Assembly (NCBI GenBank): GCA_013694885.1
Contig: JACDBO010000064.1
Span: forward strand, 1 to 10,636
Direction of reading: 5' to 3'
DNA length: 10,636 bases
Source: Chloroflexia bacterium
GTDB lineage: Bacteria > Chloroflexota > Chloroflexia > Thermomicrobiales > UBA6265
This document shows, in pieces, positions 1 through 6,110 of this stretch (position 1 is its first letter; each line of letters begins with the position of its first letter). The notes under the pieces were generated by a model. That model did no database searches. It was not told the origin of the DNA and was given only the letters and a program-made list of their open reading frames with translations. A program made the translations under genes and the position numbers.

Positions 1-443
1 ATAGAGACATGGTAGATGGTGCCGCACACACTGCAAACTCGGCGACCGGAGAGGCGCTCGACCAGCACTGCCCTTGGTACGACGATCTCGATCACGACGG
101 TGATCGCGTCCCCGCGCGCCGCGAGCAACGCGTCGAGTTCTTGCGCTTGCGCCGCGGTGCGCGGATACCCGTCGAAGAGGGCGCCGTCGATGGCATCGCC
201 TCGCTCCCGGGCTCGCCCGATCGCGTCCAGTCGCGCTTCGACGATCGCGTTGGTCAGCCCGTCTGGGACGAGATCGCCGCGGTCGAGGATCGTCTTGACT
301 TGTTTGCCGAGCTCACTCTCGTCGGCGATCGCGGCCCGGAACAGGTCGCCCGTGGCGATTTTGACGAGATTGAGGCGAGGACCGAGCACCGCGGCCTGGG
401 TACCTTTCCCCGACCCTTGAGCTCCCATGAGGATGATATTCAC
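1..443 (-). CDS. adk: Adenylate kinase, 3' end cut by window
   Basis: Adenylate kinase interconverts ATP + AMP and 2 ADP in the cytoplasm. The 147 visible residues start MNIILMGAQGSGKGTQA, with the P-loop at about 7-15 (Gln where most relatives have Pro). They continue with TGDLFR (31-36, AMP site), DGYPRT (91-96, usually DGFPRT), RLSGRR (130-135) and the start of a zinc-type LID, Cys137 and Cys140 followed by GTIYH. The second Cys pair and the C-terminus lie outside the window. I chose the GTG start at 443 because it gives the family's usual N-terminus and has GAAGG eight or so bases upstream. An in-frame ATG at 476 would add 11 residues, has no Shine-Dalgarno sequence and sits one base after a strong hairpin. 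An ATG at 428 would remove the first beta strand. adk follows secY after 74 bases, the usual order. Identification is secure; the exact start is less so. Confidence 0.95.
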   Translation of the reverse strand, partial: MNIILMGAQGSGKGTQAAVLGPRLNLVKIATGDLFRAAIADESELGKQVKTILDRGDLVPDGLTNAIVEARLDAIGRARERGDAIDGALFDGYPRTAAQAQELDALLAARGDAITVVIEIVVPRAVLVERLSGRRVCSVCGTIYHVS

Positions 444-477
444 GAGGATTGCCTTCGGCGTTGCGCGTCGCTTCATT

Positions 478-511
478 GGCGCGGACAGCACGAGCTCGTG
501 CAGTCCACGCC
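478..511 (-). promoter_or_regulatory. Strong hairpin in the secY-adk gap
   Basis: Read on the minus strand, the arms are GGCGTGGAC, a T/T mismatch, GCACG, a four-base AGCT loop, CGTGC and GTCCGCGCC. That gives 14 pairs including one U-G wobble. The inner 14 bases (488-501) are a perfect DNA palindrome. The hairpin begins six bases after the secY stop codon. It is not followed by a run of T, so it does not look like a standard intrinsic terminator. An attenuator, RNA-processing site, 3'-end stabiliser or protein-binding palindrome are all possible. The pairing is seen directly; the role is unknown. Confidence 0.6.
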
Positions 512-517
512 GCAACA

Positions 518-1834
518 CTAGCGAATGAAGCCTTCGTAGTTCCGCATCATGAGCTGCGCTTCGAGTTGCCGCATCGTGTCGATGGCGACGCCGACGACGA
601 TCAGCAACGATGTCGCGCTCAGGAGCAGCGTTTGCACGCCGGTAATCCGGGACGCAATAAACGGCAGGATCGCCACGAGTCCGAGAAACAAGGCGCCCGC
701 GAGCGTGATGCGCGTCAGCACCCGCTGCAAGTAGACAAGTGTGTTCCGGCCGGGCCGCACGCCCGGCACGAAGGCGCCCTGACGCTGCAACGTCTCCGGG
801 ATCCGCTGCTGCTGGAAGACGACCATCGTGTAGAAGTAGGTAAAGCCGACCACCATCAGGAAGTAGATGATGTTGTATGGCACCGTGTTCGGACTTAACC
901 AGAGCCGGATTTCGCGGGCGACCTCGCGCAGCCACTCGCGGTTGGAGCTTTCGAGAAAGCTGGCGACCATACCGGGGAAGACCATGATACTGACCGCGAA
1001 GATCAGCGGGATCATACCGGCGGAGTTGACCTTCAGCGGAATGAATGTCGTGGTGCCGCCGTAGACGCGCCCGGAGCGCACGCGCTTGGCGTGGTGGACG
1101 GGGATGCGCCGTTGACCTTCGTTGATGAGTACGACACCGACGATGGTCAACAAGCCGATCGCGAGGAAGAAGATGGTCCCGATCACGTTCTCGCCGAATG
1201 ATGACCCGGTCAGCAGCGAGCCAACCGCGCCGGGCATGGAGGCGACGATGCCGCCAAAGATGATGATCGAGATGCCGTTTCCGATCCCGTTCTCGGTGAT
1301 CAGCTCACCGATCCAGACCAGCAGCATGGTGCCAGCCACCATCGAGGCCAGGATCGCCACGGTCGGCAGAAAGGTGTCGCCGTTGAACAATCCGAAGTTC
1401 CCGATTAGGGTGCCGCCGCGCGGGCTGGACTGTTGCGAGAACAGGAGCGCCTGCCCGTACCCTTGGAGCAGGGCCAGCGGCACGGTGAGCCAGTGGGTGT
1501 ATTGATTGATCCGATTGCGCCCCTGCTGCCCTTCCATCGAGAGTTCGTTGAGCCGCGGGATGATCGGCGTCATGAGCTGCATGATGATCGAGGCCGTGAT
1601 GTACGGGTAAACACCGAGCGCCGCGATCGAGAAATTGGTCAGCCCGCTCCCTGAGAACAGGTTGAGCATCCCCAATAGCTGATTACTCTCGATGTACTCT
1701 CGCAGTCCCTCCCGGTCGACATTCGGGATCGGGATGCTGGCGATAAACCGGAATATCACCAGCATCGCGAGGGTGAATAGGATTTTTCGCCGAAGATCCG
1801 GGATCTTGAAGGCGTTGATCACGGCTTGGAGCAT
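518..1834 (-). CDS. secY: Protein translocase channel subunit SecY
   Basis: SecY is the central pore of the SecYEG translocon in the cytoplasmic membrane, through which unfolded secretory proteins pass and membrane proteins insert. The 438-residue product has the normal family length and about ten hydrophobic segments, the first at about 18-36. Recognisable landmarks are the plug/TM2 region (about 60-88, with ALGVYPYITASIIMQL), GELITENGIGNGISI (176-190), the cytosolic loop QRRIPVHHAKR (241-251), PLKVNSAGMIPLIFA (267-281) and the family's C-terminal ending MRNYEGFIR. The ATG lies two bases after the rplO stop, and its Shine-Dalgarno AAGGAGAG is inside the end of rplO, so translation of the two is probably coupled. 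This position as the last secretion gene of the spc cluster is standard. Stop is TAG. Confidence 0.98.
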   Translation of the reverse strand: MLQAVINAFKIPDLRRKILFTLAMLVIFRFIASIPIPNVDREGLREYIESNQLLGMLNLFSGSGLTNFSIAALGVYPYITASIIMQLMTPIIPRLNELSMEGQQGRNRINQYTHWLTVPLALLQGYGQALLFSQQSSPRGGTLIGNFGLFNGDTFLPTVAILASMVAGTMLLVWIGELITENGIGNGISIIIFGGIVASMPGAVGSLLTGSSFGENVIGTIFFLAIGLLTIVGVVLINEGQRRIPVHHAKRVRSGRVYGGTTTFIPLKVNSAGMIPLIFAVSIMVFPGMVASFLESSNREWLREVAREIRLWLSPNTVPYNIIYFLMVVGFTYFYTMVVFQQQRIPETLQRQGAFVPGVRPGRNTLVYLQRVLTRITLAGALFLGLVAILPFIASRITGVQTLLLSATSLLIVVGVAIDTMRQLEAQLMMRNYEGFIR

Positions 1835-1836
1835 GC

Positions 1837-2436
1837 CTAGCTCTCCTTCGACTCACGCTCCGCCAGAATCGCCAGCGCTTCCTTGCGCTTGGGTCCACCG
1901 ACCTTGCCGACACGCATCGCCTTCAGTTCGCGGTTCAGCGGCAATCGCCGGCTACGCGGACGGGCCTTGGTCCACTGGTCGTTGCGCTCAAGCGTCTCCG
2001 CGGTGCCGCCGGCCCGCTCGATCGCCGCCTGGGCGGAGGCGGAAAACGCATGCGCGCGCACGGTCAGGGGTTCAGAGAGGCCTTTGCCGCCGAGCACTTT
2101 CAGCGGGAAATTGGCACCTTTGGTGACACCGCGCTCCGCCAACAGCTCCGGCGTAATCGGTCCGTCGACGTCGAGCGCGGCCAAGCGGTCGATACCGACC
2201 GTCACCCACTTGGTCGCCCAGATATTGGTGAAGCCGCGTTTGTAGGGCATGCGCTTCTGAATTGGGAGCTGTCCGCCCTCGAACCCGAGCCGCACGCCGC
2301 CACCGGCCCGCGAGTTTTGACCTTTGGTGCCGCGCCCAGCGGTCTTGCCGCGACCGCTGCCGTGGCCGCGGCCGAGGCGGCGCTTTTTTGTGGTCGCGCC
2401 CTCATCCGGACGCAAGTCTTCTATCGTCAGTGGCAT
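1837..2436 (-). CDS. rplO: 50S ribosomal protein L15 with C-terminal extension
   Basis: L15 is a late-assembly protein of the large subunit that threads a Gly/Arg-rich N-terminal arm into 23S rRNA. The arm is obvious at about 19-50 (RLGRGHGSGRGKTAGRGTKG), followed by GFEGGQLPIQKRMPYKRGF (51-69) and the C-terminal core with VLGGKGL (114-120) and RAHAFSASAQAAIE (127-140). The start at 2436 gives MPLTIEDLRP, the expected beginning, and is preceded by GAGGG. The upstream in-frame ATG at 2499 would add 21 residues that do not look like L15. The product is 199 residues, about 50 longer than the usual 145-150. The excess is a basic tail (about 150-199) containing RPRSRRLPLNRELKAMR. It follows rpmD by 40 bases and precedes secY by 2. 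Stop is TAG. Confidence 0.96.
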   Translation of the reverse strand: MPLTIEDLRPDEGATTKKRRLGRGHGSGRGKTAGRGTKGQNSRAGGGVRLGFEGGQLPIQKRMPYKRGFTNIWATKWVTVGIDRLAALDVDGPITPELLAERGVTKGANFPLKVLGGKGLSEPLTVRAHAFSASAQAAIERAGGTAETLERNDQWTKARPRSRRLPLNRELKAMRVGKVGGPKRKEALAILAERESKES

Positions 2437-2476
2437 GGTTGCCCTCGAACTTCCCTGATACCAAGACAGTGACCGG

Positions 2477-2689
2477 CTACTCTGCTGGCACTTCCTCAAC
2501 CCGAATCAAATGCTTTATCTTCTCGATCATTCCACGGATCGCGGGCTGATCAGGACGCTCGACCGTGTGATGGAGGCGCCGAAGTCCGAGCGAACGCACG
2601 GTGCGCCCCTGGTCCCCAGGGCGCCCGATCGTACTTCGCACCAAGGTGATGCGGAGGCGGCCCGTGGCCGTCTCCAGTTGGTCGCTCAT
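2477..2689 (-). CDS. rpmD: 50S ribosomal protein L30
   Basis: L30 is a small large-subunit protein that binds 23S rRNA. The 70-residue product shows the family pattern clearly: LRITLVRSTIGRP (12-24), then RTVRSLGLRRLHHTVE (29-44), then PAIRGMIEKIKHLIRVEE (49-66). It has about ten more N-terminal residues than the shortest homologues. Its ATG overlaps the TGA of rpsE in an ATGA quartet (2686-2689), so its translation is likely coupled to S5. The S5-L30-L15 order is the standard spc arrangement. Stop is TAG. Confidence 0.97.
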   Translation of the reverse strand: MSDQLETATGRLRITLVRSTIGRPGDQGRTVRSLGLRRLHHTVERPDQPAIRGMIEKIKHLIRVEEVPAE

Positions 2690-3393
2690 GCCTGCTCACT
2701 CCCTTGACCGCGCCCCGGACGTGGTCGGGAGCGCCCGCCACGGTTGGTGGTCCCGCCGCCGCGATTGCCAGGGTTCGTGTTTCCGGCCGTTGCGCTGGCC
2801 AAAGGCGGGGTCTGGGCCGCCGCGCTCGTTGTATGCACGAAGGGACGGCGCAGTCGACTCTGCCGATGGCGGCGCGCCATGACGGCGCTTTCGGGTTCCA
2901 GTTCCAGCAGCGCCTTCATGGTCGCGCGGACGACATTGACGGGGTTGTTGCTGCCTAAAGACTTGGTCAGGATATCGCGCACGCCCGCGGCCTCGACCAC
3001 CGCGCGGACCGCTCCGCCGGCGATCACACCAGTTCCCGGCGAGGCTGGCTTGAGCAGGACGCGGGAGGCGCCGAAGGTGGACTGGACCTCATGCGGGATC
3101 GTGCCGCCATCCATCGGCACGGTGATCAGCGCTTTCCTGGCGGCCTCGACCCCCTTGCGGATCGATTCCGGAACCTCGCCGGCCTTGCCCATCCCAGCGC
3201 CGACCCGCCCCTTGCCGTCGCCGACCACGATGATACTGCCGAACGCAAAGCGCCGACCGCCACGGACCACTTTAGAGACACGATTGATCTGGACGACGCG
3301 CTCCTCGAACTCGGGCGCTGCGCGCTCTTCGTTGCGGCGCCGCGATCCGCTGTCGCCACGGTTTCGATTCGTACCCATCCGATTCCGATCCAT
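2686..3393 (-). CDS. rpsE: 30S ribosomal protein S5 with long low-complexity C-terminal tail
   Basis: S5 lies on the solvent side of the 30S subunit near the mRNA entry channel and helps decoding fidelity. The double-stranded-RNA-binding-like domain begins at about residue 29 (EFEERVVQINRVSKVVRGGR), followed by VVGDGKGRVGAGMGKAGEVPESIRKG. The second domain contains LKPASPGTGVIAGGAVRAV and the KSLGSNNPVNVVRAT stretch (144-158). With the ATG at 3393 the product is 235 residues, against roughly 165-175 in most bacteria. From about 173 onward it is a Gly/Arg/Pro/Ser/Thr-rich tail with no recognisable domain. I prefer 3393 because GGAG sits six bases upstream. The ATG at 3399 directly abuts that GGAG and would add only Met-Ser. 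It lies 42 bases after rplR and overlaps rpmD by four bases. Stop is TGA. Confidence 0.95.
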   Translation of the reverse strand: MDRNRMGTNRNRGDSGSRRRNEERAAPEFEERVVQINRVSKVVRGGRRFAFGSIIVVGDGKGRVGAGMGKAGEVPESIRKGVEAARKALITVPMDGGTIPHEVQSTFGASRVLLKPASPGTGVIAGGAVRAVVEAAGVRDILTKSLGSNNPVNVVRATMKALLELEPESAVMARRHRQSRLRRPFVHTTSAAAQTPPLASATAGNTNPGNRGGGTTNRGGRSRPRPGRGQGSEQA

Positions 3394-3435
3394 ACTCATC
3401 TCCAGCGCATGCGCAACCGCTCATCGTCGGTGACG

Positions 3436-3810
3436 CTAGAACTCCAGGCCACCTTCACGGGCGCCTTCGGCGACGGCCTTGACGCGACCATGGTAGAGAA
3501 ATCCGCCGCGATCAAAGACGACGGTGTCGATGCCAGCTTCCTTGGCCCGCTCGGCGACGACTTCGCCGACGATCTTGGCCCGGGTCAATTTTGGCGCTCC
3601 ATCGCCGGCACGCGACTTGACGGCATCTTCGAGGTCGCAGGCGGCGACCAGCGTGTGGCCACGGGTGTCGTCGATGACCTGGGCGTAGATGTGCGCCGAC
3701 GAGCGAAAAACGTTCAAACGCGGTCGTAGCGTCGTCCCACTCACCTTAGCCCGGACCCGAACGTGGCGCCGCTTGCGGGGACTCAGTGCTTTCCGAAACT
3801 TGACTCGCAT
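3436..3810 (-). CDS. rplR: 50S ribosomal protein L18
   Basis: L18 binds 5S rRNA and, with L5, joins it to the central protuberance of the large subunit. The 124-residue product is of normal length. It starts with a basic N-terminus (KFRKALSPRKRRHVRVR, 4-20). It then has RPRLNVFRSSAHIYAQVIDD (29-48), GHTLVAACDLE (51-61), and the closing VVFDRGGFLYHGRVKAVAEG AREGGLEF block, which is the family signature. The ATG at 3810 has GGAG nine bases upstream. It sits between rplF (42-base gap) and rpsE (42-base gap), the normal order. Stop is TAG. Confidence 0.98.
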   Translation of the reverse strand: MRVKFRKALSPRKRRHVRVRAKVSGTTLRPRLNVFRSSAHIYAQVIDDTRGHTLVAACDLEDAVKSRAGDGAPKLTRAKIVGEVVAERAKEAGIDTVVFDRGGFLYHGRVKAVAEGAREGGLEF

Positions 3811-3852
3811 AAATTCTGCTCCAACGTGCGGGGCCGGATGTGCCAGCAGCCG

Positions 3853-4398
3853 CTACTTCGCCTTGCCCGCCTTACCGGCCTTGCGGCGCACAAACTCACC
3901 GGCGTAGCGAATACCTTTGCCCTTGTACGGCTCGGGAGGTCGCACACCGCGAATGCGCGCGGCTTCCTCACCGACCGCTTGCTTGTCGATCCCCGAGACG
4001 GCGACCCGAGTCGTGCCATCGAGCTGGTAGGTGATCCCTTCGGGCGGAGTCATCCGCACTTGGTGGGAATAGCCGACACTGAGGACCAAAGTCGTTCCAT
4101 CCAGCGCCGCACGGTAGCCGACGCCCTGGATCTCCAGGTTCTTGCGATAGCCGTCGGTCACGCCGACGACCATGTTGTTGAGCAGCGAACGGGTTAAGCC
4201 GTGCAGCGAGCGCGATTCACGCTCGTTGTTTGGCCGCTCCACCCGGATCATGCCGTCCTCGCGGACGAGATTGAGCCGTGGAGCGAAGTTGGAGGCGAGT
4301 TCGCCTTTCGGCCCCTTGACGGTCACATGGTTCCGGGCACCGATCTCGACTTCGACACCAGCCGGCACCGTGATCGGTTTCATTCCAATCCTGGACAT
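3853..4398 (-). CDS. rplF: 50S ribosomal protein L6
   Basis: L6 is a two-domain large-subunit protein near the sarcin-ricin loop and the factor-binding site. The 181-residue product has normal length. It begins MSRIGMKPITVPAGVEVEI and carries VTVKGPKGEL (25-34) in the first repeat. LTRSLLNNMVVGVTDGYRK marks the linker region, and GVGYRAALDG opens the second domain. The C-terminal signature is PEPYKGKGIRYAGE (155-168), followed by a short Lys/Ala/Gly tail. GAGAGG lies about eight bases before the ATG. The gap to rpsH upstream is 45 bases. Stop is TAG. Confidence 0.98.
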   Translation of the reverse strand: MSRIGMKPITVPAGVEVEIGARNHVTVKGPKGELASNFAPRLNLVREDGMIRVERPNNERESRSLHGLTRSLLNNMVVGVTDGYRKNLEIQGVGYRAALDGTTLVLSVGYSHQVRMTPPEGITYQLDGTTRVAVSGIDKQAVGEEAARIRGVRPPEPYKGKGIRYAGEFVRRKAGKAGKAK

Positions 4399-4443
4399 AC
4401 CTGCATCCTCTCCGCGTGCCCGTTCCGGGGGTGACCGCGCCGC

Positions 4444-4842
4444 TTACCAAACGGTGCAGAGCACCTCGCCACCGATTCCTCGCCGCCGCGCCTCGTACCC
4501 GGTCAGCACCCCTTCCGGCGTACTGACGATTGCCACACCCAAGCCGCTCCGGACGCGAGGAATCTGGTCCTTCCCACTGTAGACCCGCAGACCCGGCTTG
4601 CTGATCCGCTTGATCTCGCGGATCGTGTGCCGCTTGTCCGGTCCGTAGCGGAGCTGGACCACCAGCTGGTTTTGCGGCCGCTTTTCGACGACGTTGAAGT
4701 CCTCGATGTAGCCCTCGTCTTTCAGAATACCGGCGATTGCCACCAAGATTTTGGTCGAAGGCATCCGGGTCTCGATGTTCCGGGCCATCCCGGCGTTGCG
4801 AATCCTGGTCAGCATGTCGCTGATGGGGTCGTTTACGCTCAT
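4444..4842 (-). CDS. rpsH: 30S ribosomal protein S8
   Basis: S8 binds helix 21 of 16S rRNA early in small-subunit assembly. In E. coli it also represses its own spc operon by binding mRNA near the L5 start. The 132-residue product has the standard length. It starts MSVNDPISDMLTRIRNA, and the C-terminal RNA-binding signature includes GLGVAIVSTPEGVLTGYEAR (100-119) and ends GEVLCTVW. The open frame extends upstream to 4995, but those residues are the rpsN region read out of frame. The start at 4842 matches the family and has GGAGAG about nine bases upstream. It is the only gene here ending in TAA. The gap to rpsN is 46 bases. See the rplX-rplE gap for a possible S8 target. Confidence 0.98.
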   Translation of the reverse strand: MSVNDPISDMLTRIRNAGMARNIETRMPSTKILVAIAGILKDEGYIEDFNVVEKRPQNQLVVQLRYGPDKRHTIREIKRISKPGLRVYSGKDQIPRVRSGLGVAIVSTPEGVLTGYEARRRGIGGEVLCTVW

Positions 4843-4888
4843 GCGTCGCGCTCTCCGTCGTGGTTCACCATGGTGCTCATCGCTCCAC

Positions 4889-5074
4889 CTACCAGCTGGA
4901 CTTGGTGACGCCGGGCAGCCGCCCGAGCGACGCCAGCTCGCGGAAGCAGATCCGACAGACGCCGAACTTCCGCATGTATGCCCGTCCCCGACCACAGAGC
5001 TTGCACCTGTTGACGGCGCGGGTCGAAAACTTGGGAGGGCGCTGCGCCTTCACGATCAAGCTCTTTTTCGCCAT
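4889..5074 (-). CDS. rpsN: 30S ribosomal protein S14, zinc-binding (type Z)
   Basis: S14 sits in the head of the 30S subunit near S3 and S10 and completes late assembly. The 61-residue product is the short, zinc-ribbon form: Cys24, Cys27, Cys40 and Cys43 form two CxxC pairs (NRCKLCGRGRAY and GVCRICFRELA). It ends in the typical GRLPGVTKSSW. It starts MAKKSLIVKAQRPPKF. The longer zinc-free form (about 90-100 residues) is not present in this window. It follows rplE by 22 bases and precedes rpsH. Stop is TAG. The gene could equally be labelled rpsZ or rpsN1. Confidence 0.98.
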   Translation of the reverse strand: MAKKSLIVKAQRPPKFSTRAVNRCKLCGRGRAYMRKFGVCRICFRELASLGRLPGVTKSSW

Positions 5075-5096
5075 GATTCCTCCGTCCGTCCGTTCG

Positions 5097-5636
5097 CTAC
5101 CGCGCGAACGGCATCCCGAGGAGCGTCAACAGGCGGCGCCCCTCCTCGTCGTTGCGCGCGGTCGTCACGAAGCTGATCTCGAGGCCGCGCACCTTGTCGA
5201 TCCGATCGTAGTCGATTTCCGGGAAGACGATCTGCTCGCGCAGACCGAGTGTGTAATTGCCGCGGCCATCGAAGGAGTTCGGCGAGACACCGCGAAAGTC
5301 GCGGATACGCGGTAAGGCGACCGCCACGAGGCGGTCCAGAAACTCGTACATCCGGGGGCCGCGAAGCGTCACCATCGCCCCGATCGGCATCCCGGCGCGA
5401 AGTTTGAAGGCCGCGATCGACTTTTTCGCGCGCGTCACCACCGGCTTCTGACCCGTGATCAGCGAGAGGTCGCCGACCGCCGCGTCGAGCGCGCGGGCGT
5501 TGGCGATTGCCTCGCCCAGCCCGATGTTGAGCACGATCTTGTCGAGCTTCGGCACCTGATAGATATTCTTGTAGCCGAAATCGCCCATCATTGCCGGCGC
5601 GATCTCTTCTCTGTATCGTTCCTTCAATCGTGCCAT
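5097..5636 (-). CDS. rplE: 50S ribosomal protein L5
   Basis: L5 holds 5S rRNA in the central protuberance and contacts the P-site tRNA and S13. The 179-residue product matches the family throughout. It starts MARLKERYREEIAPAMM, then VPKLDKIVLNIGLGEA, then LITGQKPVVTRAKKSIAAFK. RGPRMYEFLDRL, GRGNYTLGLREQIVFPEI and the C-terminal RRLLTLLGMPFAR follow. AGGA lies seven bases upstream of the ATG. The 138 bases before it, back to rplX, are by far the longest gap in the ribosomal-protein run and can form two hairpins, so L5 translation may be controlled here. Stop is TAG. Confidence 0.98.
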   Translation of the reverse strand: MARLKERYREEIAPAMMGDFGYKNIYQVPKLDKIVLNIGLGEAIANARALDAAVGDLSLITGQKPVVTRAKKSIAAFKLRAGMPIGAMVTLRGPRMYEFLDRLVAVALPRIRDFRGVSPNSFDGRGNYTLGLREQIVFPEIDYDRIDKVRGLEISFVTTARNDEEGRRLLTLLGMPFAR

Positions 5637-5654
5637 GTCGTCGTCCTGCCTCGT

Positions 5655-5669
5655 CCCGGATTATCCGGG
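5655..5669 (-). promoter_or_regulatory. Short perfect hairpin just upstream of rplE
   Basis: The six-base arms CCCGGA and TCCGGG surround a three-base TAA loop (minus strand). The hairpin ends about 19 bases before the rplE ATG and just ahead of its AGGA Shine-Dalgarno sequence. No T run follows, so it is not a classical terminator. It is probably the downstream part of a structured leader for rplE. The base pairing is visible; the role is inferred. Confidence 0.45.
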
Positions 5670-5686
5670 GTATTCATCCATCCGCC

Positions 5687-5734
5687 GCGGCGTTCCCACC
5701 TGGTCTGCCGAACTTGCGGCACTCAGGTCGCCGC
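5687..5734 (-). promoter_or_regulatory. Interrupted 16-bp hairpin in the rplX-rplE gap
   Basis: On the minus-strand transcript the 5' arm reads GCGGCG, ACCUG, AG, UGCCG. The loop is CAAGUU. The 3' arm reads CGGCA, GAC, CAGGU, GGGAA, CGCCGC. This gives stems of 6, 5 and 5 Watson-Crick pairs, separated by a one-sided five-base bulge (GGGAA) and a 2x3 internal loop (AG opposite GAC). Such an interrupted stem is what a ribosomal protein would bind. In E. coli S8 represses the spc operon from this very junction. I derived the pairing by hand. Whether S8 or anything else binds it is inference. Confidence 0.5.
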
Positions 5735-5774
5735 TCCACTTACGTAGCTTGCCCGTCAGCATGACAATCACCGG

Positions 5775-6098
5775 CTAGGCGGCCGACCGTGGGATCGCTT
5801 CGTCACATTTCTTGCAATAGCGCTGGTTCTTGCCGTCCGCATCGGCGCGGACGCCGACTCGAGTTGGCTCACTACAGCTGGGGCAGATCAACCGCACGTT
5901 GGAGACATGCAGCGGCGCCTCAACTTCCACAATACCGGCCTGGCGGGCCCGGCCGCGCTTGATGTGTTTCTTGACGATATTCACGCCCTCGATGACCACG
6001 CGGTCGCGTTCCATCAGGTTCTGGCGGACCACGCCGCGCTGTCCTTTGTTTCGTCCGCTGGTCACGAGGACCTGATCGCCGGTTCGAATCTTTCTCAT
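5775..6098 (-). CDS. rplX: 50S ribosomal protein L24
   Basis: L24 is one of the first proteins to bind 23S rRNA and nucleates large-subunit assembly; it lies near the tunnel exit. The 107-residue product starts MRKIRTGDQVLVTSGRNKGQ, the KOW motif. VVIEGVNIVKKHIKR follows, then HVSNVRLICPSCSEPTRVGV. Four Cys at 72, 75, 95 and 98 form two CxxC pairs (CPSC and CKKC), a common zinc-ribbon-like pattern in bacterial L24. The ATG is 12 bases after the rplN stop and has GAGGG just upstream. The following gap to rplE is unusually long. Stop is TAG. Confidence 0.98.
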   Translation of the reverse strand: MRKIRTGDQVLVTSGRNKGQRGVVRQNLMERDRVVIEGVNIVKKHIKRGRARQAGIVEVEAPLHVSNVRLICPSCSEPTRVGVRADADGKNQRYCKKCDEAIPRSAA

Positions 6099-6110
6099 CG
6101 CCCTCGATCC

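Noticed and set aside
3405..3414. Palindrome GCGCATGCGC and a four-codon frame before rpsE
   Set aside because: It is short and GC-rich, with no extension of the stem. The four-codon frame is too small to support.
4866..4875. Ten-base palindrome CACCATGGTG between rpsN and rpsH
   Set aside because: Ten-base palindromes are expected by chance in a window this size, and the arms do not extend.
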